DNA from: Trichococcus pasteurii | GTDB taxonomy: Bacteria; Bacillota; Bacilli; Lactobacillales; Aerococcaceae | Assembly (NCBI RefSeq): GCF_900112935.1 | Contig: NZ_FONM01000002.1 | Coordinates: 62,001-126,000 of the forward strand | Length of the DNA: 64,000 bases | Direction: 5' to 3' | In this document: in pieces, positions 44,693 to 55,665 of the stretch | Layout: each line of letters begins with the position of its first letter | How positions within the stretch are numbered: the first letter of the stretch is position 1 | Notes under the pieces: generated by a model | The model's input: only the letters and a program-made list of their open reading frames with translations | Database searches by the model: none | Told to the model about the DNA's origin: nothing | Program-made: the position numbers and the translations under genes

Positions 44693-46756
44693 ATGAGTCA
44701 AACTGTATTATTAGAAATCGGACTTGAAGAAATGCCTGCGAAATATGTGCGCAGCAGCAGTATCCAACTGAAAGAAAAAATGGCCGCTTTTTTGGAAGAT
44801 AACCGCATCAATTTCGATGCGATCGAAATGTATGCGACACCGAGACGTTTGGCGGTCATCGCCAGTGGAGTCAGCGATAAACAGGCTGATTTGGCCGAGG
44901 TCGTCAAAGGACCCGCAAAAAAAATTGCTTTGCAGGCTGACGGGAGTTGGTCAAAAGCTGCACTGGGCTTCGTCCGCGGGCAAGGCTTGACGCCTGAAGA
45001 CATCTTCTTTGATGAACTGAATGGTGTAGAGTATGTTTTCGTCAAGAAGGAAACGAGCGGAAAAGCTACCTCGGAAGTCCTGAAGGAATTGAACACAGTG
45101 GTTGAGTCGATGACTTTCCCTGTTTCGATGCATTGGGGCAACCATCACTTCAAGTACATCCGTCCGATCCATTGGATTGCGGCATTGGCTGATGATGAAA
45201 TCATCCCGTTCCAGGTGCTGGATGTCGTTTCAGGCCGGACCACGCGCGGACACCGTTTCTTGGGCGAAGAAGTGACGCTCGCGCATGCGGAGGAGTACGC
45301 GGAGAAATTGGCGGAACAACATGTCATCGCCGACCAGGACAAAAGAAAAAACATGATCCGGGCCCAATTCCAGGCGATTGAAGCTGAAAATGGCTGGATC
45401 ATCCCTAACGATGAAACCTTATTGGAGGAAGTCACTTCATTGGTGGAATACCCGACTGCCTTCTTCGGTGAATACGACAGCAAATATTTGACGTTGCCGG
45501 CAGATGTATTGATCACATCGATGAAGGACCACCAACGCTATTTCGAAGTGAAGGACAAAACCGGAAAATTATTGCCGTACTTCATTTCCGTGCGCAACGG
45601 GAATGGCGCATTCATCGATAACGTTAAGAAAGGGAACGAGAAAGTCCTGACAGCAAGACTTGAGGACGGCCTATTCTTCTTCAACGAAGATCAACGCATC
45701 ACCATTGCGCAGTCGGTCGAAAAATTGAAGAAAGTCACATTCCATTCGAAAATCGGCTCCATTCATGATAAGATGGACAACACAGCGAAAATTGCTGCCC
45801 ATCTTTCTGATGTGCTTGATCTGGCAGAGGACGACAAAACGCAATTGTTGCGTGCGGCCTCCATCTACAAATTTGATTTGGTGACGAACATGGTTTCCGA
45901 ATTTACGGAATTGCAAGGGATTATGGGTGAAGTCTATGCGTTGCAGCAAGGTGAAACTGCTGCTGTAGCTGCTGCCATCCGCGAACACTATCTGCCGGTA
46001 TCCAGTGAAGGCGAATTGCCGGAAACCCAAGTCGGAGCTGTCTTGGCGATGGCGGACAAACTGGACAGCATCATCAGTTTCTTCCTGCAGGGAATGGTTC
46101 CGACAGGATCGAATGACCCGTATGCTTTGCGACGCCAAATGATCGGGGTCATCCAGATCGTCGAGAAGTACCAATGGTCGTTTTCATTGGAAGAGTTGCT
46201 TTCAAGCTTGTTGACAGAGGTCTATGCGGTTGAAGATGCAGAATTGTTCGATAAAACGATGAATGAACTTGCCGTTTTTGCAAACGCCCGGATCCAACAG
46301 AAACTTCAAACCTACGGCATCCGATATGATATAGTGGAAGCTGTGCTGCAATCCGGCGAAAAAGATGTCAATACTTTGTTCGCAAACGCAAAAGTCTTGC
46401 AGGCTCACAGTGAAGAGGAGTCATTCAAGGCAATCATGGAAGCTCTTGCGCGCGTCGTTAACATTTCCGGGAATCCTGATGAATCGATTCCTGTTCAGAA
46501 AGAGCTGCTGGAAACAGCCAGCGAGAAGAATCTGTACGTGCAGATCAACCATCTCGATTTGGCACTTTCCCACGGCGATCCGGAAGCGGATTACGCCGCA
46601 TTGGCTGCCATTGCGCCATACATTGAAGCTTATTTCGATGAAAATATGGTCATGGTAGAGGATATCGCTATCCGCAGCAACCGTTTGAATACGCTGGGTA
46701 ATCTGACCTTGAGCATTCTGCAGTTTGCTGATGTCAGAAAATTGATCCTTAAATAG
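44693..46756 (+). CDS. glyS: Glycyl-tRNA synthetase beta subunit
   Basis: The tRNA-binding subunit that pairs with GlyQ. The 687-residue protein begins LLEIGLEEMPAKYV, has KGPAKK, the central MHWGNHHFKYIRPIHWI and an HD-like segment, then a C-terminal anticodon-binding region. The ATG at 44693 has GAAGGAGGA nine bases upstream; a GTG at 44690 is less likely. Confidence 0.95.
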   Translation: MSQTVLLEIGLEEMPAKYVRSSSIQLKEKMAAFLEDNRINFDAIEMYATPRRLAVIASGVSDKQADLAEVVKGPAKKIALQADGSWSKAALGFVRGQGLTPEDIFFDELNGVEYVFVKKETSGKATSEVLKELNTVVESMTFPVSMHWGNHHFKYIRPIHWIAALADDEIIPFQVLDVVSGRTTRGHRFLGEEVTLAHAEEYAEKLAEQHVIADQDKRKNMIRAQFQAIEAENGWIIPNDETLLEEVTSLVEYPTAFFGEYDSKYLTLPADVLITSMKDHQRYFEVKDKTGKLLPYFISVRNGNGAFIDNVKKGNEKVLTARLEDGLFFFNEDQRITIAQSVEKLKKVTFHSKIGSIHDKMDNTAKIAAHLSDVLDLAEDDKTQLLRAASIYKFDLVTNMVSEFTELQGIMGEVYALQQGETAAVAAAIREHYLPVSSEGELPETQVGAVLAMADKLDSIISFFLQGMVPTGSNDPYALRRQMIGVIQIVEKYQWSFSLEELLSSLLTEVYAVEDAELFDKTMNELAVFANARIQQKLQTYGIRYDIVEAVLQSGEKDVNTLFANAKVLQAHSEEESFKAIMEALARVVNISGNPDESIPVQKELLETASEKNLYVQINHLDLALSHGDPEADYAALAAIAPYIEAYFDENMVMVEDIAIRSNRLNTLGNLTLSILQFADVRKLILK

Positions 46757-46762
46757 TGAAGT

Positions 46763-46808
46763 GATGGAGGCGGGGCTAACATTGTTTACTCCCGGCTCCA
46801 TCATTTTG
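46763..46808 (+). terminator. Terminator after glyS
   Basis: GATGGAG pairs with CTCCATC and an inner GCGGGG with CTCCCGG around the loop, followed by ATTTTG. Confidence 0.7.
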
Positions 46809-47001
46809 TCTTTCGCCGGGCGATGGTTGGATCAAGACCTCCCATACTGTATTTTCTTTTCGTTTTTTGGTTAATATGGTAAATTAAGAGGGAAGAATGA
46901 GCGGTTCAAAAGAAAGAAGCGCAAATTATTTGTTAAAGATAACTGTCCAACTTTTTGACTGCGGAAGCGCATTTGAAAAATTTGGGCCAATCGAATCATT
47001 T

Positions 47002-47025
47002 TGTTCGGCATATAGAGTGCCGAAC
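47002..47025 (+). other. Hairpin in the obg leader
   Basis: GTTCGGCA pairs with TGCCGAAC over a seven-base loop, ten bases before the AAGGGGG ribosome-binding site. The tail AGTTTTCC is a poor terminator. The rest of 46809-47047 shows no gene with start signals and no clear promoter beyond AT-rich DNA near 46870. Confidence 0.5.
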
Positions 47026-47047
47026 AGTTTTCCAAGGGGGAAAAAAG

Positions 47048-48355
47048 ATGTCAATGTTTTTAGATCATGCAAAAGTGCATGTAAAAGCCGGTAAAGGCGG
47101 CGACGGAATGGTAGCGTTCCGTCGCGAAAAGTATGTTCCCGATGGGGGTCCTGCAGGTGGCGATGGCGGCCGTGGAGGAAGCATCATATTTGAAGTGGAT
47201 CCAGGTCTGCGCACGTTATTGGATTTCCGTTATAACCGCAATTTCAGAGGTAAGCCCGGCGAAAACGGCATGAGCAAGAGCATGTTCGGCCGCGGAGCAA
47301 AAGACACAATAGTCAGAGTTCCGCCAGGTACGATTGTGCGCAATGCGGAAACAAAAGAACTCATCGCTGATCTGACGGAAGCTGGACAACAGGCTGTAGT
47401 CGCAAAAGGCGGACGTGGCGGTCGCGGGAATAACCGTTTTGCCACTGCGAGGAACCCTGCACCCGAAATCGCCGAAAACGGTGAACCTGGGCAAGAGCTG
47501 GAGTTGGAGCTTGAGCTGAAAATCATCGCGGATGTCGGTTTGGTAGGCTTCCCGTCAGTAGGTAAATCGACATTGCTGTCGATCGTGTCAAAAGCTAAAC
47601 CAAAAATCGCAGCCTATCACTTCACTACCCTTGTGCCCAATTTAGGTATGGTCCAAACACGCAGTGGAGAAGAGTTTGTCATGGCCGATTTGCCGGGGTT
47701 GATCGAGGGCGCGTCCCAAGGCGTCGGTCTGGGAATCCAATTTTTGCGCCACATCGAGCGCACAAGAGTCATTCTGCATGTCATCGATATGGGGGGCACG
47801 GAAGGCAGAGATCCTTTCGATGACTATGAAAAAATCAACAAAGAATTGGAAAGTTACCAATTGCGTTTGCTGGAAAGACCGACAGTCATTGTAGCCAACA
47901 AAATGGATGTGGCGGAAGCGGAAGAAAATCTTGAAGTCTTCAAACAGAAAATCGCCGAAAAGTTTGGTGATGCCGAAGCGCCAAGAATTTTCCCGATTTC
48001 AGCCTGGTCAACGACCGGCGTAGCCGAATTGTTGGATTACACTGCTGAAGTTCTGAAGGAAACGCCTGAGTTCCCATTATTCGACGAAGAAGAAGTCGAA
48101 ACATCCGTCCTTTACAAATTCGAAGAAAATCAAGAACAATTCACTATCGGACGCGATCCTGATTCCACATGGGTATTGGGCGGCGAAAGATTAGAAAAAT
48201 TATTCAACATGACCAATTTTGCTCATGACGAAAGCATCATGCGTTTCGCGCGTCAATTGCGTCAAATGGGCGTGGATGAAAAACTGAGGGCTAAGGGAGC
48301 GAAAGATGGCGACATGGTCCGCATCATGACCTACCATTTTGAGTTCGTCGATTAA
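47048..48355 (+). CDS. obg: GTPase Obg
   Basis: Obg is a ribosome-associated GTPase for 50S maturation and stress control. The 435-residue protein has the glycine-rich Obg fold (residues 1-158, with [13 protein letters not shown]), a G domain with [20 protein letters not shown] and NKMD, and the C-terminal OCT domain seen mainly in Gram-positive Obg. ATG 47048 has AAGGGGG upstream; the open frame to 46955 is unsupported. Confidence 0.95.
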   Translation: MSMFLDHAKVHVKAGKGGDGMVAFRREKYVPDGGPAGGDGGRGGSIIFEVDPGLRTLLDFRYNRNFRGKPGENGMSKSMFGRGAKDTIVRVPPGTIVRNAETKELIADLTEAGQQAVVAKGGRGGRGNNRFATARNPAPEIAENGEPGQELELELELKIIADVGLVGFPSVGKSTLLSIVSKAKPKIAAYHFTTLVPNLGMVQTRSGEEFVMADLPGLIEGASQGVGLGIQFLRHIERTRVILHVIDMGGTEGRDPFDDYEKINKELESYQLRLLERPTVIVANKMDVAEAEENLEVFKQKIAEKFGDAEAPRIFPISAWSTTGVAELLDYTAEVLKETPEFPLFDEEEVETSVLYKFEENQEQFTIGRDPDSTWVLGGERLEKLFNMTNFAHDESIMRFARQLRQMGVDEKLRAKGAKDGDMVRIMTYHFEFVD

Positions 48356-48393
48356 AAAGCATCACCAGTATCAATAAATGGGGGATAATTATC

Positions 48394-50253
48394 GTGACAT
48401 TACAGAAACGCTCCATTCCATTGGATGGGATGCGGGCGCTTGCGATTATTGCCATCATTTTCTATCATTTGATGCCTCATGTTTTGCCTGGCGGCTACTT
48501 GGCTGTTAACATTTTTTTCGTCCTGACCGGTTTTTTCATCACATCGTCGGTGATTGAAGAATACGGCCAAAAGGGTAAAATGGCTTACAAGCGCTATTTG
48601 GCCAGAAGGTTTCACAGGCTGTTCCTTCCGTTGTTATGGATGTTGATAGCGGTGACCGCATATATCACTTTGTTCCAAAGGGACCTCTTGCTGAATTTGC
48701 GGCCCTGGCTCCTTTCGTCATTGGGGATGGTCAACAACTGGTGGCAAATTTCCGTTGGTGGTTCGTATTTTGAACAATTCTATGTGCAGTCACCGTTCAT
48801 GCATCTCTGGTTCTTTTCGGTCGTAAGCCAATTCTATGTCATCTGGCCACTGATTGTGTTGTTGCTGTTGGCGTTGTACAAAGATAAACGGATAATCCTC
48901 TACACAGCGGTCGGACTTTCTTTGTTTTCTGCCCTTGCGATGGCGATGCTGTATGTACCTGGAGAGGACGCTTCGCGCGTCTATTTTGGGACGGACACGC
49001 GCCTGTTTTCGTTTATGATCGGCAGTGCGCTTTCGGTTGTGTGGCCGTTAGAGAGGCTGGATGAACCGGTGCCGAAGCAGCTTGTCCGAAGATTGACGTT
49101 CGCCGGTTTGTTGAGCTACGCTGTTCTCGGCGTAATGTTCAGCAATATGCTGGATAGCCAGACATTCACTTACAGAGGCGGGATGTATCTCAACAGCGTC
49201 ATCATCGGCGTTGCAGTTGCCTTAACAGCACATCCGGCAACAGGCATTTCAAGAATGATGAGGTTCAAACCGATTCAGTGGCTCGGCAGGCGGAGTTTCC
49301 TGCTGTATCTCTGGTACTATCCTGTCATTGCCCTTTATCAAGCAAAAGTAGTCGATACGAGCGTTGATCCCGGTCGCCATGTTTTGATTCAGCTGGTACT
49401 CATCCTCAGTCTTTCCGAAACAGGTTACCAATTATTCGAAAAAGAGCGTTGGAAAGTCCCGTTTGTGCAGTCTTGGCGACTTGCCGATACTTTTGCCCGA
49501 ATGAAACTTTCAGGATCCCGGGGTTTTACTGGGCATTTGCCGGAAAAACTCGCTGCAATCATCAGTTTCTGTCTGCTGATGATTGCTCTGACGGGATTTG
49601 CCCAAGCAAAATCCGGCGAAAATGCCGCAGTGCAGCAATTGCGTGAGCAGATCGCAGCCAGCCAGAGCAAAATGGAAGAAATCAATCGTGACGATTCCGC
49701 CCGCAGCAGGGCCATCAACAATATCGAAGGGCTCGAACGAGAGACCGTGTTGTTCGCCCATGATGCGGATATTACCTTCATAGGCGACTCCGTGTTGCTC
49801 TCCGTCGCGGATCAACTGGTGACGATATTCGGTCAAGCGGTTGTGGAGGGTGCCGTCAGCAGACAACTTTACCAAACTCCTGCTGTGATTGCTGACTTGG
49901 AAAAAAGGGAAAAATTGCAGGATACGGTTGTGGTCTTTCTGGGTTCCAACGGGACTTTCACTCAGAGGCAAATGGAAACTTTCATAAAGGAAGTCGGGAC
50001 TTCCCGGAATCTGTTCTTCCTCACGACGAATGTACCGAGAATCTGGAAGGACAGCGTTAACGAGCAGTTGGCGCTTGCCGAAAGCAACCATTCCAATGTC
50101 CATATTCTGGATTGGAACGCCTACAGCAGCGGACACGATGAGTGGCTTCTGGAGGATCAAGTCCATCCGAATCCGACTGGCGCGCAACAATTAGCTCTTT
50201 TTGTGGCAGAGGAAATCTATCAAGAATTAAATGATGAAAATGGGAGCAATTGA
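48394..50253 (+). CDS. OatA-like membrane O-acyltransferase with SGNH domain
   Basis: A cell-surface O-acetyltransferase of 619 residues. An acyltransferase-3 domain with about ten transmembrane helices (residues 1-400, starting [17 protein letters not shown]) is followed by an extracellular SGNH esterase-like domain with the Ser in [12 protein letters not shown] and the Asp-x-x-His in [10 protein letters not shown]. OatA of this design O-acetylates muramic acid and gives lysozyme resistance; the substrate here is inferred. GTG start with GGGGGA upstream, 38 bases after obg. Confidence 0.88.
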   Translation: MTLQKRSIPLDGMRALAIIAIIFYHLMPHVLPGGYLAVNIFFVLTGFFITSSVIEEYGQKGKMAYKRYLARRFHRLFLPLLWMLIAVTAYITLFQRDLLLNLRPWLLSSLGMVNNWWQISVGGSYFEQFYVQSPFMHLWFFSVVSQFYVIWPLIVLLLLALYKDKRIILYTAVGLSLFSALAMAMLYVPGEDASRVYFGTDTRLFSFMIGSALSVVWPLERLDEPVPKQLVRRLTFAGLLSYAVLGVMFSNMLDSQTFTYRGGMYLNSVIIGVAVALTAHPATGISRMMRFKPIQWLGRRSFLLYLWYYPVIALYQAKVVDTSVDPGRHVLIQLVLILSLSETGYQLFEKERWKVPFVQSWRLADTFARMKLSGSRGFTGHLPEKLAAIISFCLLMIALTGFAQAKSGENAAVQQLREQIAASQSKMEEINRDDSARSRAINNIEGLERETVLFAHDADITFIGDSVLLSVADQLVTIFGQAVVEGAVSRQLYQTPAVIADLEKREKLQDTVVVFLGSNGTFTQRQMETFIKEVGTSRNLFFLTTNVPRIWKDSVNEQLALAESNHSNVHILDWNAYSSGHDEWLLEDQVHPNPTGAQQLALFVAEEIYQELNDENGSN

Positions 50254-50255
50254 TT

Positions 50256-51191
50256 ATGAAAATTCAATTTTTAGGCACCGGAGCCGGTGTTCCTTCCACC
50301 AGCAGAAATCTTTCCAGCATCGCGTTAAAACTGTTGGATGAACGCAATGCCATCTGGCTTTTTGACTGCGGGGAAGGGACACAGCAACGTGTGCTCAAAA
50401 CAACCATCCGACCCAGGAAAGTTGAAAAGATCTTCATCACCCATCTGCATGGAGATCATATATTCGGACTGCCGGGATTTTTGAGCAGCAGGGCTTTTCA
50501 AGGCGGCAATACTCCCTTGAACATCTATGGCCCTGTCGGAATCAAGGAATTTGTGCTGACCAGTCTGCGCATATCCCAGTCCCACTTGCGCTATCCGATC
50601 TTTTTTCACGAAATAACTGAAGATGGCGTTGTGTTTGAAGATGAGCAGTTCCGTGTGAGTTGCGCAAAACTGAATCACGGCATCGTTTCTTACGGGTACC
50701 GTGTCGAAGAGGCCGACTACCCAGGCGAATTGCAGGCCGATAAGCTCAAAGAGATGGATGTTCCCGCAGGACCGCTCTACGGGAAACTTAAAAACGGGGA
50801 GACTGTTGTTTTGCCGGATGGGAGAACCATCAACGGGCTGGACTTTATCGGAAAAACGACTAAAGGACGCGTCGTAACGATTTTGGGCGACACAAGAAGA
50901 ACGAAAAATACGGTCGTTTTGGCCAGAAATGCCGATGTGCTGGTTCACGAGAGCACCTTCGGGAAAGAAGACCAAGCGATCGCGTCGGATTATTTCCATT
51001 CTACGTGCATCGACGCGGCCAACGTAGCCAAAGAAGCAAACGCCGACCAGCTTTATTTGACCCACATCAGTGCCCGTTACCTGAACGGCAATGCGCATCA
51101 GTTGCAGCGGGATGCCCGCAAAGTCTTTCCGAATACGAAACTCGTCAATGATTATGATGAGTTCGAGATAGCCTTAACGAAACAATCGTAG
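50256..51191 (+). CDS. rnz: Ribonuclease Z
   Basis: RNase Z trims tRNA 3' ends, especially those without encoded CCA such as the tRNA-Arg genes in this window. The 311-residue metallo-beta-lactamase protein has [14 protein letters not shown], the exosite region with long insertion, LGDTRRTKN and HISARY. ATG 50256 has GGGAG upstream; TTG 50250 is less likely. It begins three bases after the acyltransferase stop. Confidence 0.94.
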   Translation: MKIQFLGTGAGVPSTSRNLSSIALKLLDERNAIWLFDCGEGTQQRVLKTTIRPRKVEKIFITHLHGDHIFGLPGFLSSRAFQGGNTPLNIYGPVGIKEFVLTSLRISQSHLRYPIFFHEITEDGVVFEDEQFRVSCAKLNHGIVSYGYRVEEADYPGELQADKLKEMDVPAGPLYGKLKNGETVVLPDGRTINGLDFIGKTTKGRVVTILGDTRRTKNTVVLARNADVLVHESTFGKEDQAIASDYFHSTCIDAANVAKEANADQLYLTHISARYLNGNAHQLQRDARKVFPNTKLVNDYDEFEIALTKQS

Positions 51192-51304
51192 AAAGTTAAG
51201 TTGTTTTGAGAATCGGATTGCATCTAAGCGCTATAAGTTGACTAGGGAACTGCAAAAAGATGATAATAAGAGTGGGAAATATCAAAATGAGTGGGGCGAT
51301 TAGT

Positions 51305-51715
51305 ATGAAAAATCAATGGAGATTAGTAGCGGGCATTATTTTGATCATCATCATTGTGCTGTTTGCCGTTTTCAATGTCGATTCTGTGCCGGTCAATTTT
51401 GGTTTCGCCGTTGTCGATGGGCCTCTGATCATCGTCATTCTGGTTTCACTCCTGATGGGCTCGCTCATCACTTTATTGGTTGCGACAGGCAGTGCGACGA
51501 AGAAGAACAAAGAGTTCAAACAGATGCGCGCTGAAATCGATGCAAAAGGGAAAGAAATCCAAAAAGCAGTCGATGCGACGAAAGCCGGGTATGAACAGCA
51601 ACTCACCGATCTGAGGGCGCAATTGACTCAGAAGGACAGCAAAATCAATTCGCTTGAAGAAGAATTGATCAAAAAGTTTACAGTTGGCAATCCGGATCAA
51701 CCGAGCAAAGTATGA
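51305..51715 (+). CDS. LapA-domain (DUF1049) membrane protein
   Basis: A 136-residue membrane protein with two transmembrane helices (LVAGIILIIIIVLFAVFNVD and IVILVSLLMGSLITLLVATG) separated by the VPVNFGF turn typical of LapA-type proteins, then a cytoplasmic coiled coil (residues 70-125). In Gram-negatives LapA aids LPS assembly; its role in Firmicutes is unknown. ATG 51305 has GTGGGG eight bases upstream; ATG 51287 has no good site. Confidence 0.85.
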   Translation: MKNQWRLVAGIILIIIIVLFAVFNVDSVPVNFGFAVVDGPLIIVILVSLLMGSLITLLVATGSATKKNKEFKQMRAEIDAKGKEIQKAVDATKAGYEQQLTDLRAQLTQKDSKINSLEEELIKKFTVGNPDQPSKV

Positions 51716-51763
51716 TAAAAACAGCGCCGGAGATTCATTTGATGGCCACTTCAAGTTACAAAG

Positions 51764-51799
51764 AAAAGACTAGAACGATTTCAGCTTCTAGTCTTTTTT
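51764..51799 (+). terminator. Terminator after the LapA-like gene
   Basis: AAAAGACTAGAA pairs with TTCTAGTCTTTT over a ten-base loop, ending in TTTTTT. Confidence 0.85.
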
Positions 51800-51855
51800 G
51801 GATTAATGGGGGCCTCAGCGCGCTTATATAGTTTATAAAGTAAGGAGTCGGTAAA

Positions 51856-54186
51856 TTGTTATCGTCAAAGATGAATTGGAAAATACGCAAATCAGAAATT
51901 GATGACTCTGTAAGCAAGGAAATCAGTCAGGCTACAGGCTTATCAGAAAGATTCGTCATGCTTTGCATGCAGCGGGGACTGGAAACAAAAGAACAGATCA
52001 CAGCTTTCATCGATGGGGCCAAAATGGAATTCCATGATCCGTATCTGCTGCACGATATGGATAAAGCGATCCATCGCTTGACTGAAGCTATTGAAACGGG
52101 AGAGGAAATCGTCGTTTACGGGGACTACGATGCGGATGGTATCACAAGTACCAGCATACTTGTGGAAACGATCGAAGTGTTGGGCGGCAATGTCGGCTAT
52201 TATTTGCCGAATCGCTTCACGGATGGGTATGGCCCAAATGCTGCCGCATTCAAAAAATTGATCGAAAACGGGGCGCAACTGATCCTGACTTGCGATAACG
52301 GGGTTTCCGGCCACGAACCAATAGCGATGGCAAAAAAAATGGGGGTCGACGTCATTGTTTCCGACCATCACGAATTGCCGGCTGCCTTGCCGGATGCGTA
52401 CGCCGTCATCCACCCGAAACATCCTGCCGGAACGTATCCTTTCCCGGATCTTTCCGGAGCTGGCGTCGCCCTAAAAATTGCGGCAGCTCTGCTCGGAGAA
52501 ATGCCATACGAATCGCTTGATCTGGCCGCTATCGGTACCGTTGCGGACCTTGTGAGTTTGACAGGCGAAAATCGATGGATTGTGAAACAGGGACTGCAAG
52601 TCATGAAACAAACGCATCGGCTCGGTTTGGCTGCGTTGATGGAAGCCGCAGGAATAGATGCAGCCAATTTGGACGAAGAGAGCATCGGTTTTATCATCGG
52701 ACCGCGTTTGAACGCAGTCGGTCGGTTGGAGGATGCGGGTCCGGGCGCTGAACTGATGCTGTCATTCGACGAAGAAAAAATAGCTGAACTGGTTGCTTAC
52801 ATACAGGAAAAGAATGTCGAGAGACAAGGCATTGTCCAATCCATCCATGAAGAAGCCAGTGCCCAACTGGCGAAGAACGAAAACATGCCGGATGTTGTTG
52901 TGTTAGGCAACAAGCATTGGCACGAGGGCGTTCTCGGGATTGTGGCAAGCAAGCTGGTCGAGGAATTCGGGCGCCCGACTATCCTATTCCGCATCGATGA
53001 AAAAACCGGCATAGCGAAAGGGTCGGCCCGCAGCACTGAAGCGTTGGATATCTATGCTGCTTTGACCGATGCAAAAGACTTGCTTACGAAGTTCGGTGGG
53101 CACAAAATGGCAGCAGGCATGAGTCTCCCAGCCGCCGATTTATCCGCCTTCTCCGAAAAGATAAACAGCTATGCGGCTCACTACCATGATGCGATTGTAT
53201 TGGGCGAATCCATTTACATCGATGCCATCCTGCCTCTTGCCGATGTCACTTTGCAGTTTTTGAAGGAATTGGAATTGCTGAAACCGTATGGGACTGATAA
53301 TCCAAAGCCTATGTTCGGCTTCCAAAATGTGCCCTTGACGGACATCAGACAGATCGGTGCCGACAACAAGCATCTTAAATTTAAGCTCAAGGACAAGAAC
53401 CTCTTCCTGGATGTGATCGGCTTCAACAAGGGGAGCATCAGCAATCACTTGAACGAAGCGGATGTCGTTTCTCTCATCGGTGAACTTTCGATAAATGTTT
53501 GGCGGGACAGCGCGAAACCGCAGCTGCAGCTGAAGGACATCAAAAATAAACACGTCCAGTTTTTCGACAAAAGGAGTTCGGTCATTCAAGAATCGGCATT
53601 GGCTGTGGAAGATGCCTTGTATCTATTTTCGACTTCCGGCATCATGAAGCAATTTTATGAGCGCATCCCGAACAGTTCGAACGCTGCCTTACTCACCGAC
53701 AACACAGCGGACGCCTTGCAGGATGTCAGCGCCAAGAACCTTGTGCTCTTCGAATGTCCGTTGAAGATGGACCTGCTGGCGAATATCCTGAAGAGCAATC
53801 AGTTCGAAAACGTGTATGTCGTCTCTCATGAATCGAATAGCGTTTACGCGGATGGAGTCCCTCCTAAAGACCAGTTTGCAAGATTTTACCAGTATATCCG
53901 TTCCCATAAGGACATCGATGTGAGAAATCGGTTAGATGCCTTGGCAGATTACTTAAAAATCAAGAAAAATCTTGCCATTTTTATGATTCAAGTGTTTTTG
54001 GAGGCGGGATTTGTTACAATAGACGATGGTTTCATCAATGAGGTCAAGAATCCCGTCAAAAGGGCTTTAGACGATACGCAAGTATACAAAGATCGCCTGC
54101 AGAAAATGGAAGCTGAGAAGATATTCATCTACAGCCCGTTTTCACAACTGACGAAATGGTTGAATGAACAGATGATGGTACAATAA
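51856..54186 (+). CDS. recJ: Single-stranded-DNA-specific exonuclease RecJ
   Basis: RecJ is a 5'-3' exonuclease of recombination and repair. The 776-residue protein has the DHH core with VVYGDYDADGITSTS, DNGVSG and VSDHHELPAA, a DHHA1 region with GGHKMAAGMSL, an OB domain and the extra Firmicute C-terminal domain (about residues 570-776). TTG start at 51856 with AAGGAG nine bases upstream. apt follows after 16 bases, a frequent pair in Firmicutes. Confidence 0.94.
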   Translation: MLSSKMNWKIRKSEIDDSVSKEISQATGLSERFVMLCMQRGLETKEQITAFIDGAKMEFHDPYLLHDMDKAIHRLTEAIETGEEIVVYGDYDADGITSTSILVETIEVLGGNVGYYLPNRFTDGYGPNAAAFKKLIENGAQLILTCDNGVSGHEPIAMAKKMGVDVIVSDHHELPAALPDAYAVIHPKHPAGTYPFPDLSGAGVALKIAAALLGEMPYESLDLAAIGTVADLVSLTGENRWIVKQGLQVMKQTHRLGLAALMEAAGIDAANLDEESIGFIIGPRLNAVGRLEDAGPGAELMLSFDEEKIAELVAYIQEKNVERQGIVQSIHEEASAQLAKNENMPDVVVLGNKHWHEGVLGIVASKLVEEFGRPTILFRIDEKTGIAKGSARSTEALDIYAALTDAKDLLTKFGGHKMAAGMSLPAADLSAFSEKINSYAAHYHDAIVLGESIYIDAILPLADVTLQFLKELELLKPYGTDNPKPMFGFQNVPLTDIRQIGADNKHLKFKLKDKNLFLDVIGFNKGSISNHLNEADVVSLIGELSINVWRDSAKPQLQLKDIKNKHVQFFDKRSSVIQESALAVEDALYLFSTSGIMKQFYERIPNSSNAALLTDNTADALQDVSAKNLVLFECPLKMDLLANILKSNQFENVYVVSHESNSVYADGVPPKDQFARFYQYIRSHKDIDVRNRLDALADYLKIKKNLAIFMIQVFLEAGFVTIDDGFINEVKNPVKRALDDTQVYKDRLQKMEAEKIFIYSPFSQLTKWLNEQMMVQ

Positions 54187-54202
54187 TTAGGAGGAACATA
54201 AA

Positions 54203-54715
54203 ATGGATTTGAAACAATATATTGCTGACGTAAAAGATTTTCCGGAGCAAGGCATCATTTTCCGCGATATTTCGCCCTTGATGGCAAACGGCGAAGCCTA
54301 CCGCTATTCGATCAAAGAAATTGTGAAGTATGCCCAAGACTTGAATGTCGATAAAGTAGTCGGACCCGAAGCGCGTGGCTTTATGGTTGGCTGCCCGGTC
54401 GCTGTGGAATTAGGCTGCGGATTCGCGATGGCCCGCAAAAAAGGCAAATTGCCGCGCGAAACTGTAGAAGTATCCTACGGTCTGGAATACGGAAAAGCGA
54501 CACTGCAATTGCATCAAGACGCCATCCTGCCCGGTGACAAAGTGCTGGTTTGTGATGATTTGTTGGCAACTGGCGGTACTACAGCCGCAACCATCGAATT
54601 GGTGGAAAAATTAGGCGGAGAAGTGGTCGGTTTGGCGTTCCTGATCGAGCTGCTGGACTTGAAGGGCCGTGACCTGATTCAAGGGTACGACATCTTCACG
54701 CTGATGGAATACTGA
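54203..54715 (+). CDS. apt: Adenine phosphoribosyltransferase
   Basis: Apt converts adenine and PRPP to AMP. The 170-residue protein has the N-terminal [22 protein letters not shown] and the PRPP-binding motif [22 protein letters not shown] precedes the ATG. In Lactobacillales apt commonly follows recJ. Confidence 0.95.
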   Translation: MDLKQYIADVKDFPEQGIIFRDISPLMANGEAYRYSIKEIVKYAQDLNVDKVVGPEARGFMVGCPVAVELGCGFAMARKKGKLPRETVEVSYGLEYGKATLQLHQDAILPGDKVLVCDDLLATGGTTAATIELVEKLGGEVVGLAFLIELLDLKGRDLIQGYDIFTLMEY

Positions 54716-54746
54716 TAACAACAGCAATCCGAATTGGGATAAATAC

Positions 54747-54780
54747 GCAAAAAGGCTGCCGAGTTGGCAGCCTTTTTGCG
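54747..54780. terminator. Bidirectional terminator between apt and lexA
   Basis: GCAAAAAGGCTGCC pairs with GGCAGCCTTTTTGC over a GAGTT loop. A- and T-tracts on both sides let it work for both convergent genes. Confidence 0.9.
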
Positions 54781-54799
54781 TCAGTCGGGGGACTGTTCT

Positions 54800-55423
54800 T
54801 TAAATGATGTGATTCCGGTACAGACCGACTACTTTGCCCAGGATGAGGACAGAATCCAGAATGATCGGATCCATGCTCGCGTTCTCTGGCTGCAGGCGGT
54901 AGTAGTTGTTTTCTTTGTAGAATCGTTTGCAGGTCGCTTCATCATCGTCCGTCATGGCTATGACGATATCACCGTTTTCAGCCGTGGCTTGTTTTCTGAT
55001 GATGACTGAGTCGCCATCGAATATGCCGGCGTCGATCATGCTGTCTCCGCGGATCTTCAGCATGAACAAAGATCCGGAATTGGATTTCAGATCAGGGGGA
55101 ACCGGGAAATAATCGGTTGCCTCTTCCACGGCCAGTATGGGTGCACCGGCTGTGACGGTACCCAACAAAGGCATTTTATCCGACATGATCCCCAATTTAT
55201 CCAGACCAGCTTGAGTCAGTTCGATCGCACGGGGTTTTGTAGGGTCGCGCTGGATAAACCCATTTTTTTCAAGACGCGACAGATGGCCATGCACTGTAGA
55301 TGTAGAAGACAGTTTTACTGCATTCCCGATTTCCCTTACGGTCGGTGGATAGCCCTTTTCCTGGACTTCTTCATAAATGTATTGAAGCACTTCAATTTGG
55401 CGTGAATCTTTATTTTTAACCAT
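54800..55423 (-). CDS. lexA: SOS repressor LexA
   Basis: LexA represses SOS genes until RecA induces self-cleavage. The 207-residue protein has the winged helix ([20 protein letters not shown] core), the cleavage site Ala92-Gly93 in VTAGAPILA, the catalytic Ser128 in RGDSMIDAG and Lys166 in EATCKRF. The minus-strand ATG at 55423 follows GGAGATGATGATCTC-type sequence. It converges with apt and has its own SOS box. Confidence 0.95.
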   Translation of the reverse strand: MVKNKDSRQIEVLQYIYEEVQEKGYPPTVREIGNAVKLSSTSTVHGHLSRLEKNGFIQRDPTKPRAIELTQAGLDKLGIMSDKMPLLGTVTAGAPILAVEEATDYFPVPPDLKSNSGSLFMLKIRGDSMIDAGIFDGDSVIIRKQATAENGDIVIAMTDDDEATCKRFYKENNYYRLQPENASMDPIILDSVLILGKVVGLYRNHII

Positions 55424-55460
55424 GAGATCATCATCTCCGTAATCCTATATTTATAAGTTT

Positions 55461-55489
55461 AGGATACCATTAATCATCCAAAAAATCAA
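55461..55489 (-). promoter_or_regulatory. Promoter of lexA
   Basis: On the minus strand TTGATT (55484-55489), 17-base spacer, TATCCT (55461-55466). The -35 lies within the SOS box. Confidence 0.7.
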
Positions 55490-55500
55490 ACAGATGTTCG
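55487..55500 (-). promoter_or_regulatory. LexA box (SOS operator) of lexA
   Basis: Minus-strand CGAACATCTGTTTG matches the Gram-positive consensus CGAAC-N4-GTTCG at all but one position and overlaps the lexA -35, consistent with autorepression. Confidence 0.8.
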
Positions 55501-55665
55501 CATATTCTTAGGGATGACGCAAGAATATGCTCGGAATTGTCCCGAAACCGGCAACGGCTGTAGCGTTTTCGAAAAATTGCTAAATTTATCCGTGATTGCT
55601 ATTTCTTTTTCTCATAATCTTTAGTACAATTAATGAATGAATGCTTTGGAAAGGGGGATGAATAC

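Noticed and set aside
46897-47094. 65-residue frame in the obg leader
   Set aside because: It overlaps the start of obg out of frame, has no family likeness and only a weak AGAGGG in front.
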